NCBI RefSeq assembly: GCF_902459565.1
Contig: NZ_CABPSN010000008.1
Location: 181,535-245,534 of the forward strand
Direction: 5' to 3'
Length of the DNA: 64,000 nucleotides
Source of the DNA: Pandoraea aquatica
GTDB taxonomy: Bacteria > Pseudomonadota > Gammaproteobacteria > Burkholderiales > Burkholderiaceae
A program made the position numbers and the translations under genes. Each line of letters opens with the position of its first letter. The stretch's first letter is position 1. This document shows, in pieces, positions 42,501 to 48,809 of the stretch. The notes beneath the pieces were generated by a model. The model was not told the DNA's origin. It did not search any database and saw only the letters and a program-made list of their open reading frames with translations.

Positions 42501-42768
42501 TCTGCGAGGCGCGACACTGCGTCCATATCTGTCGCTAGGCATGAGCTTCGCATCGACCCGTCGCCTGGGCACCGATGTCTCGTTCGTGCAGTTCCCCGGT
42601 GCGTCGTTTGCGGTCAGTGCATCGCAGCCGCGCGCCTACGGCAACTTCTCGGCGGGCGTCGAATTGCTGTCGGACAAGGGCCTCGAAGTCCGTGCGGAGT
42701 ACAGTCTTCGCACCGCGCCATCGCAGACGGTGCAAAGTGCCGCATTGCGCTTGGCCAAGCACTTCTGA
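36562..42768 (+). CDS. Large autotransporter with glycine-rich repetitive passenger
   Basis: A type V secreted or surface protein of about 2068 residues. A signal peptide (LKTLCGVAGVILAGHAVAQS) is followed by a passenger of about 1700 residues. It has some 14 copies of a motif like AxVAQSIGGGGGxGG spaced 75-130 residues, with T-x-G-x-x-S/A-x-G-I segments between, as in beta-helical autotransporters. A C-terminal autotransporter beta-barrel of about 280 residues begins after EGSCVWARVFGTRADRYDT and ends in Phe. The start is uncertain. ATG 36562 lacks a clear ribosome-binding site, GTG 36586 follows GGGGGAAG closely, and ATG 36451 follows GGGGGATGGA and would give a 77-residue leader. Adhesion or biofilm roles are typical but inferred. 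Confidence 0.88.
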   Translation: MTWYFGGSVRDKSAALAAPLRLKTLCGVAGVILAGHAVAQSSGPYVLNYRGATGGCCTSSNGYNGENGRQDVTQTVTGLNIQTTGGATGVLVDVSGGNGGNGNTNDDDNGRDHWGGNGGIGRIIDFTLAQSTVMSTGIGVSVLSAGGDGGLWGNRSDGHGIGGDGHLAALTLIGGSVNAVGYGLSAQSVGGNGKDSAIPSFGGLTPGLNAGYGGNAGDANITVKGGAVITVSGTGGAAIRAESLGGQGGLGVDDDIAGYVDSGWGGNAGNVNVTIADGTITAHGTGEAGILARAVGGSSPKGAGTDVKGANGGNAGHVSVQNGAAISTDGVNAPGIAVYSLGGNGGDGGDGNSGSGFSGGDGGTPGGASVTNSGSIATQGLGSTGIRVSVVGGSGGNGGASGPWSGHGGDGGAGGNTGALAVNIVNNGNILTNGRDAIGILTHAVGGGAGNAEISQGLMNIGGGAGGNGGQGGNVYVQNNGAIFTTGDQSPATVVQSIGGGGGHGGDADTTGIIVGIATGGRGGAGGDGGTATLDQAGAISTAGAGAAGAVVQSIGGGGGVGGSSSAITVGIGLGVAVSHGGSGGSGGTGGTARVTVDDYASVTTQGVSSDAVVAQSIGGGGGYGGLASASSITIAPDLGPDLPTGTISPHVSLGGRGGGGGNGGLAQVENDGNVVTQGDRSLGIVAQSIGGGGGAGGNAAAPLRAKTVSAPGSRLDLSVGVSIGGAGGSGGFGGVATVTNSGTGIVETSGDHAIGILAQSVGGGGGSGGSVQQETAQSFSATLGSPTSAQGTLQTIIQWLETSGQSLNVKFGSLKVGVDVRVGGSGGSGGDGVGASVFNNGQVTTTGDGAAAIVAQSVGGGGGSGGTATSTSASSLMSSIDSLLGVVTGKVGQYFQVSPNTGTNVAVGGSGGSGGNGGPVGVTQTGTIGTKGFASPGIVAQSIGGGGGAGVSTAQNLDVFLSNWAAKDAPGILSDITRIVDLLGSNLASAQHNVNVSVGAKGGGAGYAGLVTVDASSASSRIQTLGDSSPGILAQGIADGGGLAGASAYTFGPSTFGATAGVTQPALALSLGAAYDSTISSVSGTSLPVTVKSGGVISTHGDDSSGVLAQNIAGGGGVAVANLAGNASTHLAQGQAATSPALTLGASVTGAAAPAIVRSGTVTVTNAATIETTGALSHGIFAQSVSGGGGAAGWVASGGATALLAGPVMQLGASQSGANSLLGMAGNVTVSLAAPTTIATAGALSFGVLAQSIGGGGGYVASVSDGQPSSLPITSLQLGAQGQTGGAGAQVSVTADAGSVVQTQGRNAFGIVAQSVGGGGGIAGLTMAPSRVTLASQNNTLTTAGANDGGAVDVSVAGKVRTTGDGAVGVLAQSVGGGGGIAGDAASVTYGTNVVHLTGIAGAVGMGNTVTVNVAGGVATYGANAPAILAMSLGGGAVFSDGGILLKNSGNAGGNSGGAVSVAIQPGATVVAMGAGSPAIAAISTGRTGGNGSDTTQGKPISVSIGSGATVAANATSGIGVLAITTDDVSIDNAGTLTAATAIESASRANVSNTGRVQGNVQLTSDSTFVNQQSGTLYTASRVTTGLLQNFGTLNPGGPGVFQASTVDGAFSQTGTGVYAPDLDFTRHNSDFLVTTGALTFSGSVVPVLHNPVKNIWLGIGHFDRAPTGEPATAKSTALVFSYQMKDHYGGTQDPLISVDANFKPQGVALNGNQSSFANHLQWLWDQGLVDAGPLFQPFASVGDAASYRRALNTLSGAASLMRAGSRGQENFDFLNRLMSCPQFMSGGTRLSEGSCVWARVFGTRADRYDTADDVGFRSQQVTYQFGAQKEIAPDWFLGGSASYVVTHARSSDQSLDVSSDGFRAGVTLKRQMGPWQIALALLGGYESGTQNRIIDYPEATARASSQPNAFFVGARSRFSYQLNRSGWYVKPYADLDVVYDRSGAYRESGAGVFDLAVSAQGHTTAILSPAIEVGGRFDLRGATLRPYLSLGMSFASTRRLGTDVSFVQFPGASFAVSASQPRAYGNFSAGVELLSDKGLEVRAEYSLRTAPSQTVQSAALRLAKHF

Positions 42769-42790
42769 TCCGTCGCGTGTCGATATGAAG

Positions 42791-42820
42791 AAGGCCCGGA
42801 CAATCGATCGTCCGGGCCTT
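42791..42820 (+). terminator. Terminator-like hairpin after the autotransporter
   Basis: AAGGCCCGGAC (42791-42801) pairs perfectly with GTCCGGGCCTT (42810-42820) around an eight-base loop. The T tract is minimal, so it may need help on either strand. Confidence 0.6.
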
Positions 42821-42845
42821 TGAATGAGCGCAATGGGACCGGGTC

Positions 42846-43862
42846 TCAGGTCCGCGCGGCGTCGGCTGCGGCTTTCAGTACGTCGCGAACGCTGTCGATG
42901 AATTCGCCGGTGCGCTCGACACTGGTCTTCCCATCGAGCCAATTCCATGTGAAGCAAAACGTCACGCGCGTCTTGCCCACGAGCATCTGTGCGGCGAAGC
43001 ACAGCGCGTGGAAGTTCTCCCAATCCAGACTGCCGCCTTTGCCATACGCTGGCAGGCCGTCGGGTACCGTCATCCATGCCGCATCTGCCATGGCTGAAAT
43101 GCGCTTGAATTCGACCAGCGTCTCGGGCTTGTGGAAGAAGCGGCCATTCAATGTGTCGCGATACCAGTTCACGAGATCGGCGGCCGAACTCGTCATGGTC
43201 TGCTTGTCGTTGATGACGTCCCGACGCGGCGTGAGGCCAAGATTATCGCCATGCTCGAGCTTTTGCATGCCCGCCCAGCCGAGGTCGGTGCCCGGGGCGG
43301 CGCCCGCGAGATAGGAGAAGAGGATTCGCGTGGAATCGGGAACGTGCGGTGTACTCAGCTGTGCCTGACGGATCAACGTGCGTACGCGCTCCGGTCCCAC
43401 TGCCGCGAGCGCAATATCGGTACCGATGTTATCGCTGTGCGCGATCATCGATTCGAGTGCGGTGCGGTATTGCGTCTGACCGCTCAGTCCGATCAACACA
43501 GGACTGCCCGGCGTGCGAACCGCGTCGTTCACGTCGCACAATTTCGTGCCGGAGAGACCGTTGCGGCCCAATTCGGCGTCGATGAGGAATTGCGCCAGGA
43601 TGAACGTCTTGACGGCACTCCCGACGAAAAGATATCGATTGGGTTCGTACGCCGAGGTCCAGCCGGTGCCGTTGGGGACGTCCGCGACGACCAGACAGCT
43701 CGACGTCGTCGGTTCGTGCTTGCCGAAGCGCAGGACGGCGGCGTCGAGCGTAGGACGGCTGGCCGACATGGCATTGGGGGACTGCGCGAGGATGGCTGGC
43801 GCTGCGAGTGTGGCGGCAGCGAGCTTGAGGGTGCGTCTGCGATGAGGTTGGAACTCAGTCAT
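42846..43862 (-). CDS. Class A beta-lactamase-like serine hydrolase with Tat-like signal
   Basis: The 338-residue protein starts with HRRRTLKLAAATLAAPAILA, a twin-arginine-like signal. It then has the serine beta-lactamase landmarks SAVK (SxxK) at residues 82-85 and SDN at 143-145. Near the C-terminus it has KGG in AYGKGGSLDWENFHAL, where class A enzymes have KTG. The fold therefore looks like beta-lactamase2/D-Ala-D-Ala peptidase, but true beta-lactam hydrolysis is uncertain. The start at 43862 is preferred over longer in-frame reading to 44066. It is followed upstream by a LysR gene on the same strand. Confidence 0.8.
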   Translation of the reverse strand: MTEFQPHRRRTLKLAAATLAAPAILAQSPNAMSASRPTLDAAVLRFGKHEPTTSSCLVVADVPNGTGWTSAYEPNRYLFVGSAVKTFILAQFLIDAELGRNGLSGTKLCDVNDAVRTPGSPVLIGLSGQTQYRTALESMIAHSDNIGTDIALAAVGPERVRTLIRQAQLSTPHVPDSTRILFSYLAGAAPGTDLGWAGMQKLEHGDNLGLTPRRDVINDKQTMTSSAADLVNWYRDTLNGRFFHKPETLVEFKRISAMADAAWMTVPDGLPAYGKGGSLDWENFHALCFAAQMLVGKTRVTFCFTWNWLDGKTSVERTGEFIDSVRDVLKAAADAART

Positions 43863-44040
43863 GCGAGAGAACTCCGGAACGTAAGAGAAGCCGGGGAAAC
43901 CGGGAAAGCCGGTAGGGCGCGCAGCGCTCAGAGCATCTCCGGATCGCTTGCGCATCGAGGTTCGCAGCGACGTTAGCACGATGATCCCGCCCGAATCGAT
44001 ACCGCGTTTTAGGTAGTCGCCCCCGTTTTTCCCGTCGCGA

Positions 44041-44955
44041 CTAACATTCCGGCCGCGCAGCCACATCCCGAAACCATCTCACCAAGAAGTCCGCCAACGC
44101 ACGCGTTTTGGCGGAGAGGTGACTTTTCGTCGGATAGACGAGCTTGATATCGGCGGCGGGCAACGTCCAGTCCGGCATCACAGTGCGAAGTTGACCGGAT
44201 GCCAGATACGGATGGATGTCCCACATCGACCGGATCAGCATGCCGTGACCGTTCAGTGCCCACGTCGTTGCGGCCGCGCCGTCGTTGGTGCTGAGCATGC
44301 CGCGCACTTTGACCGTCTCCTGACGATCCGCCTGACGGAAGTGCCACGTGCCGTAGGTCTCGTCGCTCTCGCGAATCACGATACATTGGTGCCCCGCAAG
44401 ATCCGATGGCTGCACCGGTTCGCCCGCCTCCGCGAGATACACCGGCGACGCGCATAACACCCGCGCATTCGGCATCAGCTGTCGCGCCGTCAGACGCGAA
44501 TCCGGCAGGTCACCAAAGCGGATCGCCGCATCGAATCCTTGTTCGACGAGGTTCACCGGACGGTCCGTCAAATGCAACTGCACCTCCACCTCCGGATACT
44601 CGCGCGCAAATGCGGACAGCGCCGGGGCGATATGCGTCCGTCCGAAACCCAGCGTCGCCGCCAGCCGGAGCAAGCCGCGAGGCGACGACTGTGCCCCTGT
44701 CACCGCATGCTCCAGCGCTTCGAGTTCGCCGAGAATGCGTGCGCCGTCCTGCAAGTACATATCGCCCTCGGGCGTGAGACTGATGCGTCGTGTCGTACGA
44801 TGCAGCAGTCGCACGCCAAGACGATGCTCGAGTTGCGCCAGCCGACGGCTCACCGCTGGTGGCGTAATGCCCATTTGCTGCGCAGCGGCCGCCATGCTGC
44901 CTTCTTTCATGAGCGTCGCAAAAAAGCGCAAATCGGAAAATCCGTCGACTGACAT
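44041..44955 (-). CDS. LysR-family transcriptional regulator
   Basis: The 304-residue protein has the N-terminal winged helix (SDLRFFATLMKEGSMAAAAQQ, then ITPPAVSRRLAQLEHRLGVR) and a C-terminal periplasmic-binding-like effector domain of the CrgA/DsdC-like type (LRLAATLGFGRTHIAPALSA). It is divergent from the dehalogenase-like hydrolase gene, and a classic T-N11-A dyad lies between them. It likely controls that gene. Confidence 0.92.
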   Translation of the reverse strand: MSVDGFSDLRFFATLMKEGSMAAAAQQMGITPPAVSRRLAQLEHRLGVRLLHRTTRRISLTPEGDMYLQDGARILGELEALEHAVTGAQSSPRGLLRLAATLGFGRTHIAPALSAFAREYPEVEVQLHLTDRPVNLVEQGFDAAIRFGDLPDSRLTARQLMPNARVLCASPVYLAEAGEPVQPSDLAGHQCIVIRESDETYGTWHFRQADRQETVKVRGMLSTNDGAAATTWALNGHGMLIRSMWDIHPYLASGQLRTVMPDWTLPAADIKLVYPTKSHLSAKTRALADFLVRWFRDVAARPEC

Positions 44956-44983
44956 GGCGATTCGTGTTCTGAAATTAACAATG

Positions 44984-45002
44984 AAGTGATTCTGAGTCAC
45001 TT
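44984..45002. promoter_or_regulatory. LysR-type operator dyad in the divergent gap
   Basis: AAGTGA (44984-44989) and TCACTT (44997-45002) form a perfect inverted repeat separated by seven bases and contain the T-N11-A core (T44987, A44999). It lies 29 bp upstream of the LysR start and 111 bp before the hydrolase start. Confidence 0.6.
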
Positions 45003-45112
45003 TATGTCGTTTTGCATCAAATATAGGATGTGCATGATACGGAGCCGAGCGCGCATATCGCACAGGCATGGCATCGCACCGAACCCGAACGCAGAAAAAG
45101 GTAAAAGGGTCT

Positions 45113-46024
45113 ATGACTTCCCAAGCGCTGTTCCCCGGCTTCACCGCCTATCGTTTGCCGACGCCTGACGGCCAGCACATTCACGCGTTGACGGGCGGCA
45201 GCGGCCCGGCGCTGCTGATGCTGCATGGCCACCCGCAAACGTCCGCGATCTGGCACAAGGTTGCTCCGACGCTCGCCCAACATTTCACTTTGGTGCTGGC
45301 TGATCTGCGTGGCTACGGTGACTCTGCCAAACCCGCTGGCGACGCGGATCATGCGGCCTACAGCAAGCGTGTCATGGCGCAGGACATGGTGTCCGCCATG
45401 CAGGCGCTGGGACATTCGACGTTTTCGGTGCTGGCGCACGACCGTGGCGCTCGCGTCGCGCATCGACTGGCGGCGGATCATCCGGAGATCGTCCGACGCA
45501 TGGTGCTACTCGATATCGCACCGACCCTTGCGATGTACGAACAAGCCAGCGACGCCTTTGCGCGCGCCTACTGGCACTGGTTCTTCCTGATTCAACCCGC
45601 ACCGTTGCCCGAGCGCCTGATCGAAGCCGATCCGGCGGCGTATTTGCGGGATGTCATGGGACGGCGCAGTGCCGGACTCGCACCGTTCGATCCTCGCGCC
45701 TTGGCGGAGTATCAACGATGCCTGTCACTGCCGGGTGCGGCGCACGGTGTCTGCGAGGACTACCGGGCCGCCGCGACGATCGACCTCGATCACGACCGCG
45801 CGGATCGCGATGCAGGGCGTCGATTGCCGATGCCGGTGCTGGCATTGTGGGGGGAGCAGGGCGTCGTGCACCGATGCTTCAAGCCGCTCGACGAATGGCA
45901 ACAGGTAGCGTCCGACGTACGCGGGCACCCGTTGCCTTGCGGTCATTACATTGCGGAAGAAGCGCCGGAAGTGCTGCTCGCCGACGTCCTCCCGTTTCTG
46001 CTCGACGTTACACCGAGCGCGTAA
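45113..46024 (+). CDS. Alpha/beta hydrolase of the fluoroacetate/haloacetate dehalogenase type
   Basis: The 303-residue hydrolase has oxyanion motif LMLHGHPQTSAIWHKV, nucleophile Asp110 followed by Arg111 and Arg114 in AHDRGARVAHR, Asp134, and catalytic His278 in CGHYIAEE. The halide-pocket residues His155 and Trp156 (WHWFF) match the numbering known for Rhodopseudomonas fluoroacetate dehalogenase RPA1163; a Tyr at 217 may correspond to its Tyr219. The start at 45113 is preferred over ATG 45068. It could cleave the C-F bond of fluoroacetate or another halo-acid; the substrate is inferred. It is divergent from a LysR regulator and converges with an SDR gene. Confidence 0.85.
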   Translation: MTSQALFPGFTAYRLPTPDGQHIHALTGGSGPALLMLHGHPQTSAIWHKVAPTLAQHFTLVLADLRGYGDSAKPAGDADHAAYSKRVMAQDMVSAMQALGHSTFSVLAHDRGARVAHRLAADHPEIVRRMVLLDIAPTLAMYEQASDAFARAYWHWFFLIQPAPLPERLIEADPAAYLRDVMGRRSAGLAPFDPRALAEYQRCLSLPGAAHGVCEDYRAAATIDLDHDRADRDAGRRLPMPVLALWGEQGVVHRCFKPLDEWQQVASDVRGHPLPCGHYIAEEAPEVLLADVLPFLLDVTPSA

Positions 46025-46712
46025 GTCCGCCGTCGACGCGAATGTTCTGGCCCGTGATGTAACCGCCGCCCTCGGACGCCAGGAAGGCCACCGTCGCCGC
46101 AATTTCTTCTGCCTTGCCGTAACGCTGCATCGGCACGCTTTCGCGGCGCACCTCCTGCTGCGGCAGGCTGTCGATCCAGCCGGGCAGAACGTTGTTCATG
46201 CGGACGTTGTCCTTCGCGTACTTGTCCGCAAACAGCTTCGTAAACGTTGCCAGCCCCGCACGGAACACGGCCGACGTCGGGAACATCTCGCTCGGCTCGA
46301 ATGCCCATGCCGTCGAAATGTTGATGATCGCGCCCGCGCCTTGCTTTTGCATGATCGGCGTGACGAGACGCGTCGGGCGGATCACGTTCATCAGATATGT
46401 ATCCATGCCGAGATGCCAGTCTTCGTCGCTGATCTCCAGGATGGCGGCGCGCGGGCCGTGGCCGGCGCTGTTCACGAGTACATCGATACGTCCCCAGCGT
46501 TGCACCGCGAGATCGACCAGTTCCTTGAGCGATTCATTGGACTGATTCGAGCCCGTCACGCCGACGCCACCAAGTTCGGCCGCTAGCGCTTCGCCCTTGC
46601 CGGACGACGACAGAATGCCGACCTTGAAGCCGTCCGCCGCGAGACGTCGCGCCGCCGCTGCACCCATGCCGCTGCCACCGGCGGTAATCAATGCCACTTT
46701 TTCTACTGTCAT
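46008..46712 (-). CDS. Short-chain dehydrogenase/reductase
   Basis: The 234-residue classical SDR has the NAD(P) motif TAGGSGMG (TGxxxGxG type), LVNSAGHGPRAAIL and a C-terminal GGYITGQNIRVDGGL. The usual YxxxK pair is not in its standard form. The segment where YxxxK would be expected instead reads PTSAVFRAGLATFTKLFA, with a Lys but no obvious Tyr. The substrate is unknown. The gene converges with the dehalogenase-like gene (17-bp overlap of 3' ends) and is divergent from a GcvA-like regulator. Confidence 0.88.
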   Translation of the reverse strand: MTVEKVALITAGGSGMGAAAARRLAADGFKVGILSSSGKGEALAAELGGVGVTGSNQSNESLKELVDLAVQRWGRIDVLVNSAGHGPRAAILEISDEDWHLGMDTYLMNVIRPTRLVTPIMQKQGAGAIINISTAWAFEPSEMFPTSAVFRAGLATFTKLFADKYAKDNVRMNNVLPGWIDSLPQQEVRRESVPMQRYGKAEEIAATVAFLASEGGGYITGQNIRVDGGLTRSV

Positions 46713-46773
46713 GCTGCTATCCTCCGATGACGTCGGGTGCCGCTCGATGGGCACGTCAGACGGGTTATCACTA

Positions 46774-46789
46774 TTTGAAAGTGTTCAAA
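46774..46789. promoter_or_regulatory. Perfect operator-like dyad between SDR and LysR genes
   Basis: TTTGAA (46774-46779) and TTCAAA (46784-46789) are separated by four bases. The 144-bp gap between the divergent starts holds this and little else, so it is the likely binding site of the adjacent regulator. Confidence 0.55.
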
Positions 46790-46856
46790 GCGTAACACCG
46801 TGAGACCCGGCCGACGAATCAGATTTCGACACTCTAAACAGTAGAAAAACTACACC

Positions 46857-47762
46857 ATGACGGAAGCCATCGGCCGATTACCGTCGCTCAACGCGTTGCG
46901 TGCTTTCGAAGCCGCGAGCCGACATCTCAACTTCCGGCTTGCAGCGGAAGAACTGGGCGTGACGCAGGGCGCTGTGGCACAGCAGGTACGGGGCCTCGAA
47001 GCGGAATTGGGGATGAAGTTGTTCGAGCGGCATCCGCGTGCGCTGTCGCTGACCGAGAACGGACGCCGCTACGCGAGCGGCGTGCGACGCGCTTTCGAGA
47101 TGCTGACTGAAGCGACGCAAGCGTTGCGTCCGGAACCGTTGCGGCTGACGATCAGCGTGACGCCGACATTCGCATCGAAATGGCTGATCCCCCGACTGCC
47201 CGCGTTCCTCGAAACGCATCCCGACATCGATCTGCGTATCCTCGCGACGGACCGGTTGTCGCACTTTCAGGCCGACGCCGTCGATCTGGCCGTACGCTAC
47301 GGACGTCCGCCTTTTGGTGGCGGGCTGGTCGTGGAGCCGTTGTTCGAGGAGGCGCAAGTCGCGGTCGCGAGTCCTGCGGTGATTGCGGCCGCCGGTCATC
47401 CCGGCAAAACGGATGGCCCCGGCAGCTTGCGAGGGCATGCCTTGCTTCACGACGCCCACAACGCCTGGCCGCAGTTTCTCGATCTCACGTTGCCCAAGGC
47501 TCAGATGTCGGAAGCGAAGAACGTGCGGTTCAACCAGACCGCGCTGGCCATCGACGCCGCTGTCGCCGGTCAGGGGTTGGCGCTCGCGCATCGTGACTTC
47601 GTGGCAACGGACATTGCGGCCGGCCGTCTTGTGCGGCTGTTCGATACCGAATTGCGGACCGGGGCCGGCTTCTACATCGTGTATCCCCGCCGTACGCGGC
47701 ATGCCGCGCAGATCGCCGACGTCCACGATTGGCTTTTGCAGGAGACACGCGACAGGCGTTAG
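46857..47762 (+). CDS. LysR-family regulator, GcvA type
   Basis: The 301-residue protein begins LPSLNALRAFEAASRHLNFR and then AAEELGVTQGAVAQQVRGLE, the hallmark helix-turn-helix of GcvA/AmpR-like regulators. The effector domain contains ISVTPTFASKWLIPRLPAFL. It is divergent from the SDR gene and probably regulates it through the dyad in the gap. Confidence 0.92.
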   Translation: MTEAIGRLPSLNALRAFEAASRHLNFRLAAEELGVTQGAVAQQVRGLEAELGMKLFERHPRALSLTENGRRYASGVRRAFEMLTEATQALRPEPLRLTISVTPTFASKWLIPRLPAFLETHPDIDLRILATDRLSHFQADAVDLAVRYGRPPFGGGLVVEPLFEEAQVAVASPAVIAAAGHPGKTDGPGSLRGHALLHDAHNAWPQFLDLTLPKAQMSEAKNVRFNQTALAIDAAVAGQGLALAHRDFVATDIAAGRLVRLFDTELRTGAGFYIVYPRRTRHAAQIADVHDWLLQETRDRR

Positions 47763-47796
47763 CATTGCGTTTCATGCAATGACCACCCATCTCGCC

Positions 47797-48699
47797 ATGT
47801 CACTTCCCGATCTCAATCTGCTTCACGCGCTCGATATCCTGCTGGAGGAGGGCAGCGTTGTCGGTGCCGCACGACGCATGCATCTGAGCCCGCCAGCGAT
47901 GAGCCGTACGCTGAGCCGGATTCGCGAGACGCTGGGCGATCCGGTCTTCGTGCAGGCGGGCCGCAAGCTCGTGCCTACGCCGCGTGCGCTGGCGATGCGC
48001 GAACAGGTGCGGCTGGCGGTCGAACAGGCGCGACAGGTACTCACGCCCGGCGATGGCGTCGACCTCAAGACACTCGACCGGCGCTTCAACGTGCGTGCAA
48101 ACGATATCGTCGTGGGGCTGCACTCGGGGCGCCTGCTCGAAGCGATGGCCGCCGAGATGCCGCGCGCCATGCTGCGCTTCTCGCCAGAAGAAGACGATAT
48201 GGACGACGAGGCGCTGCGTAGCGGGCGGATCGATCTGTTCATCAGTGCTGCGCGACCGTTGGGCCCGGAGATTCGCATACAGCCGCTGTTCACGACCAGT
48301 TTCGTCGGCATGGCACGTCACGATCATCCGATTTTCGACGAGGACATCACGCCCGAGCGCATCACCCGATGGGGACACATCGGCGTGTCGCGACGCGGGA
48401 AGTTCGCTGGACCGATCGACAATGCGCTGGAGTCGCTGGGGTTGCGACGCCACGTGGCGCTGGTCGTGCCGACGCCGTCCGCAGCGCTTTTCGCGTTGTT
48501 TAACAGCGATTTGCTGCTCGCGTTGCCGTCGCATCTCGCGCAAAGCGCGCTGGAAGCGGGCATGCGTCTGCGACAGTTCGATTTCCCTGTGCCGCTGGAG
48601 ACGGTGGTGCTGACGCAGGCATGGCATCCGCGCTTTCAGGCCGATCCGGCGCACCAATGGCTGCGCCGGACCGTCCGCAGAATCTGCGAGACGTACTGA
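47797..48699 (+). CDS. LysR-family regulator (NodD/NahR-like)
   Basis: The 300-residue protein starts MSLPDLNLLHALDILLEEGS and continues GAARRMHLSPPAMSRTLSRI, with DPVFVQAGRKLVPTPRA, as in NodD/NahR-like regulators of aromatic or acidic effectors. An in-frame ATG at 47779 adds six residues. It lies 34 bp after another LysR gene and 110 bp before the FUSC efflux operon on the same strand. It may therefore control that operon much as AaeR controls aaeXAB in E. coli. Confidence 0.9.
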   Translation: MSLPDLNLLHALDILLEEGSVVGAARRMHLSPPAMSRTLSRIRETLGDPVFVQAGRKLVPTPRALAMREQVRLAVEQARQVLTPGDGVDLKTLDRRFNVRANDIVVGLHSGRLLEAMAAEMPRAMLRFSPEEDDMDDEALRSGRIDLFISAARPLGPEIRIQPLFTTSFVGMARHDHPIFDEDITPERITRWGHIGVSRRGKFAGPIDNALESLGLRRHVALVVPTPSAALFALFNSDLLLALPSHLAQSALEAGMRLRQFDFPVPLETVVLTQAWHPRFQADPAHQWLRRTVRRICETY

Positions 48700-48772
48700 T
48701 TTGGTCATCGGTGCGTCAGACGCAATCGTTCATTCCAATCAAGTCACTTTTCGCATGACAGACGCCGACCCT

Positions 48773-48795
48773 ACAGTGATGAGCATCGTCACTGT
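48773..48795. promoter_or_regulatory. Inverted repeat just upstream of the efflux operon
   Basis: ACAGTGA (48773-48779) and TCACTGT (48789-48795) form a perfect dyad with a nine-base spacer ending 14 bases before the FUSC start codon. It may be an operator for a LysR or other regulator, or a leader hairpin. Confidence 0.5.
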
Positions 48796-48809
48796 GTTCA
48801 AGGGTCATC

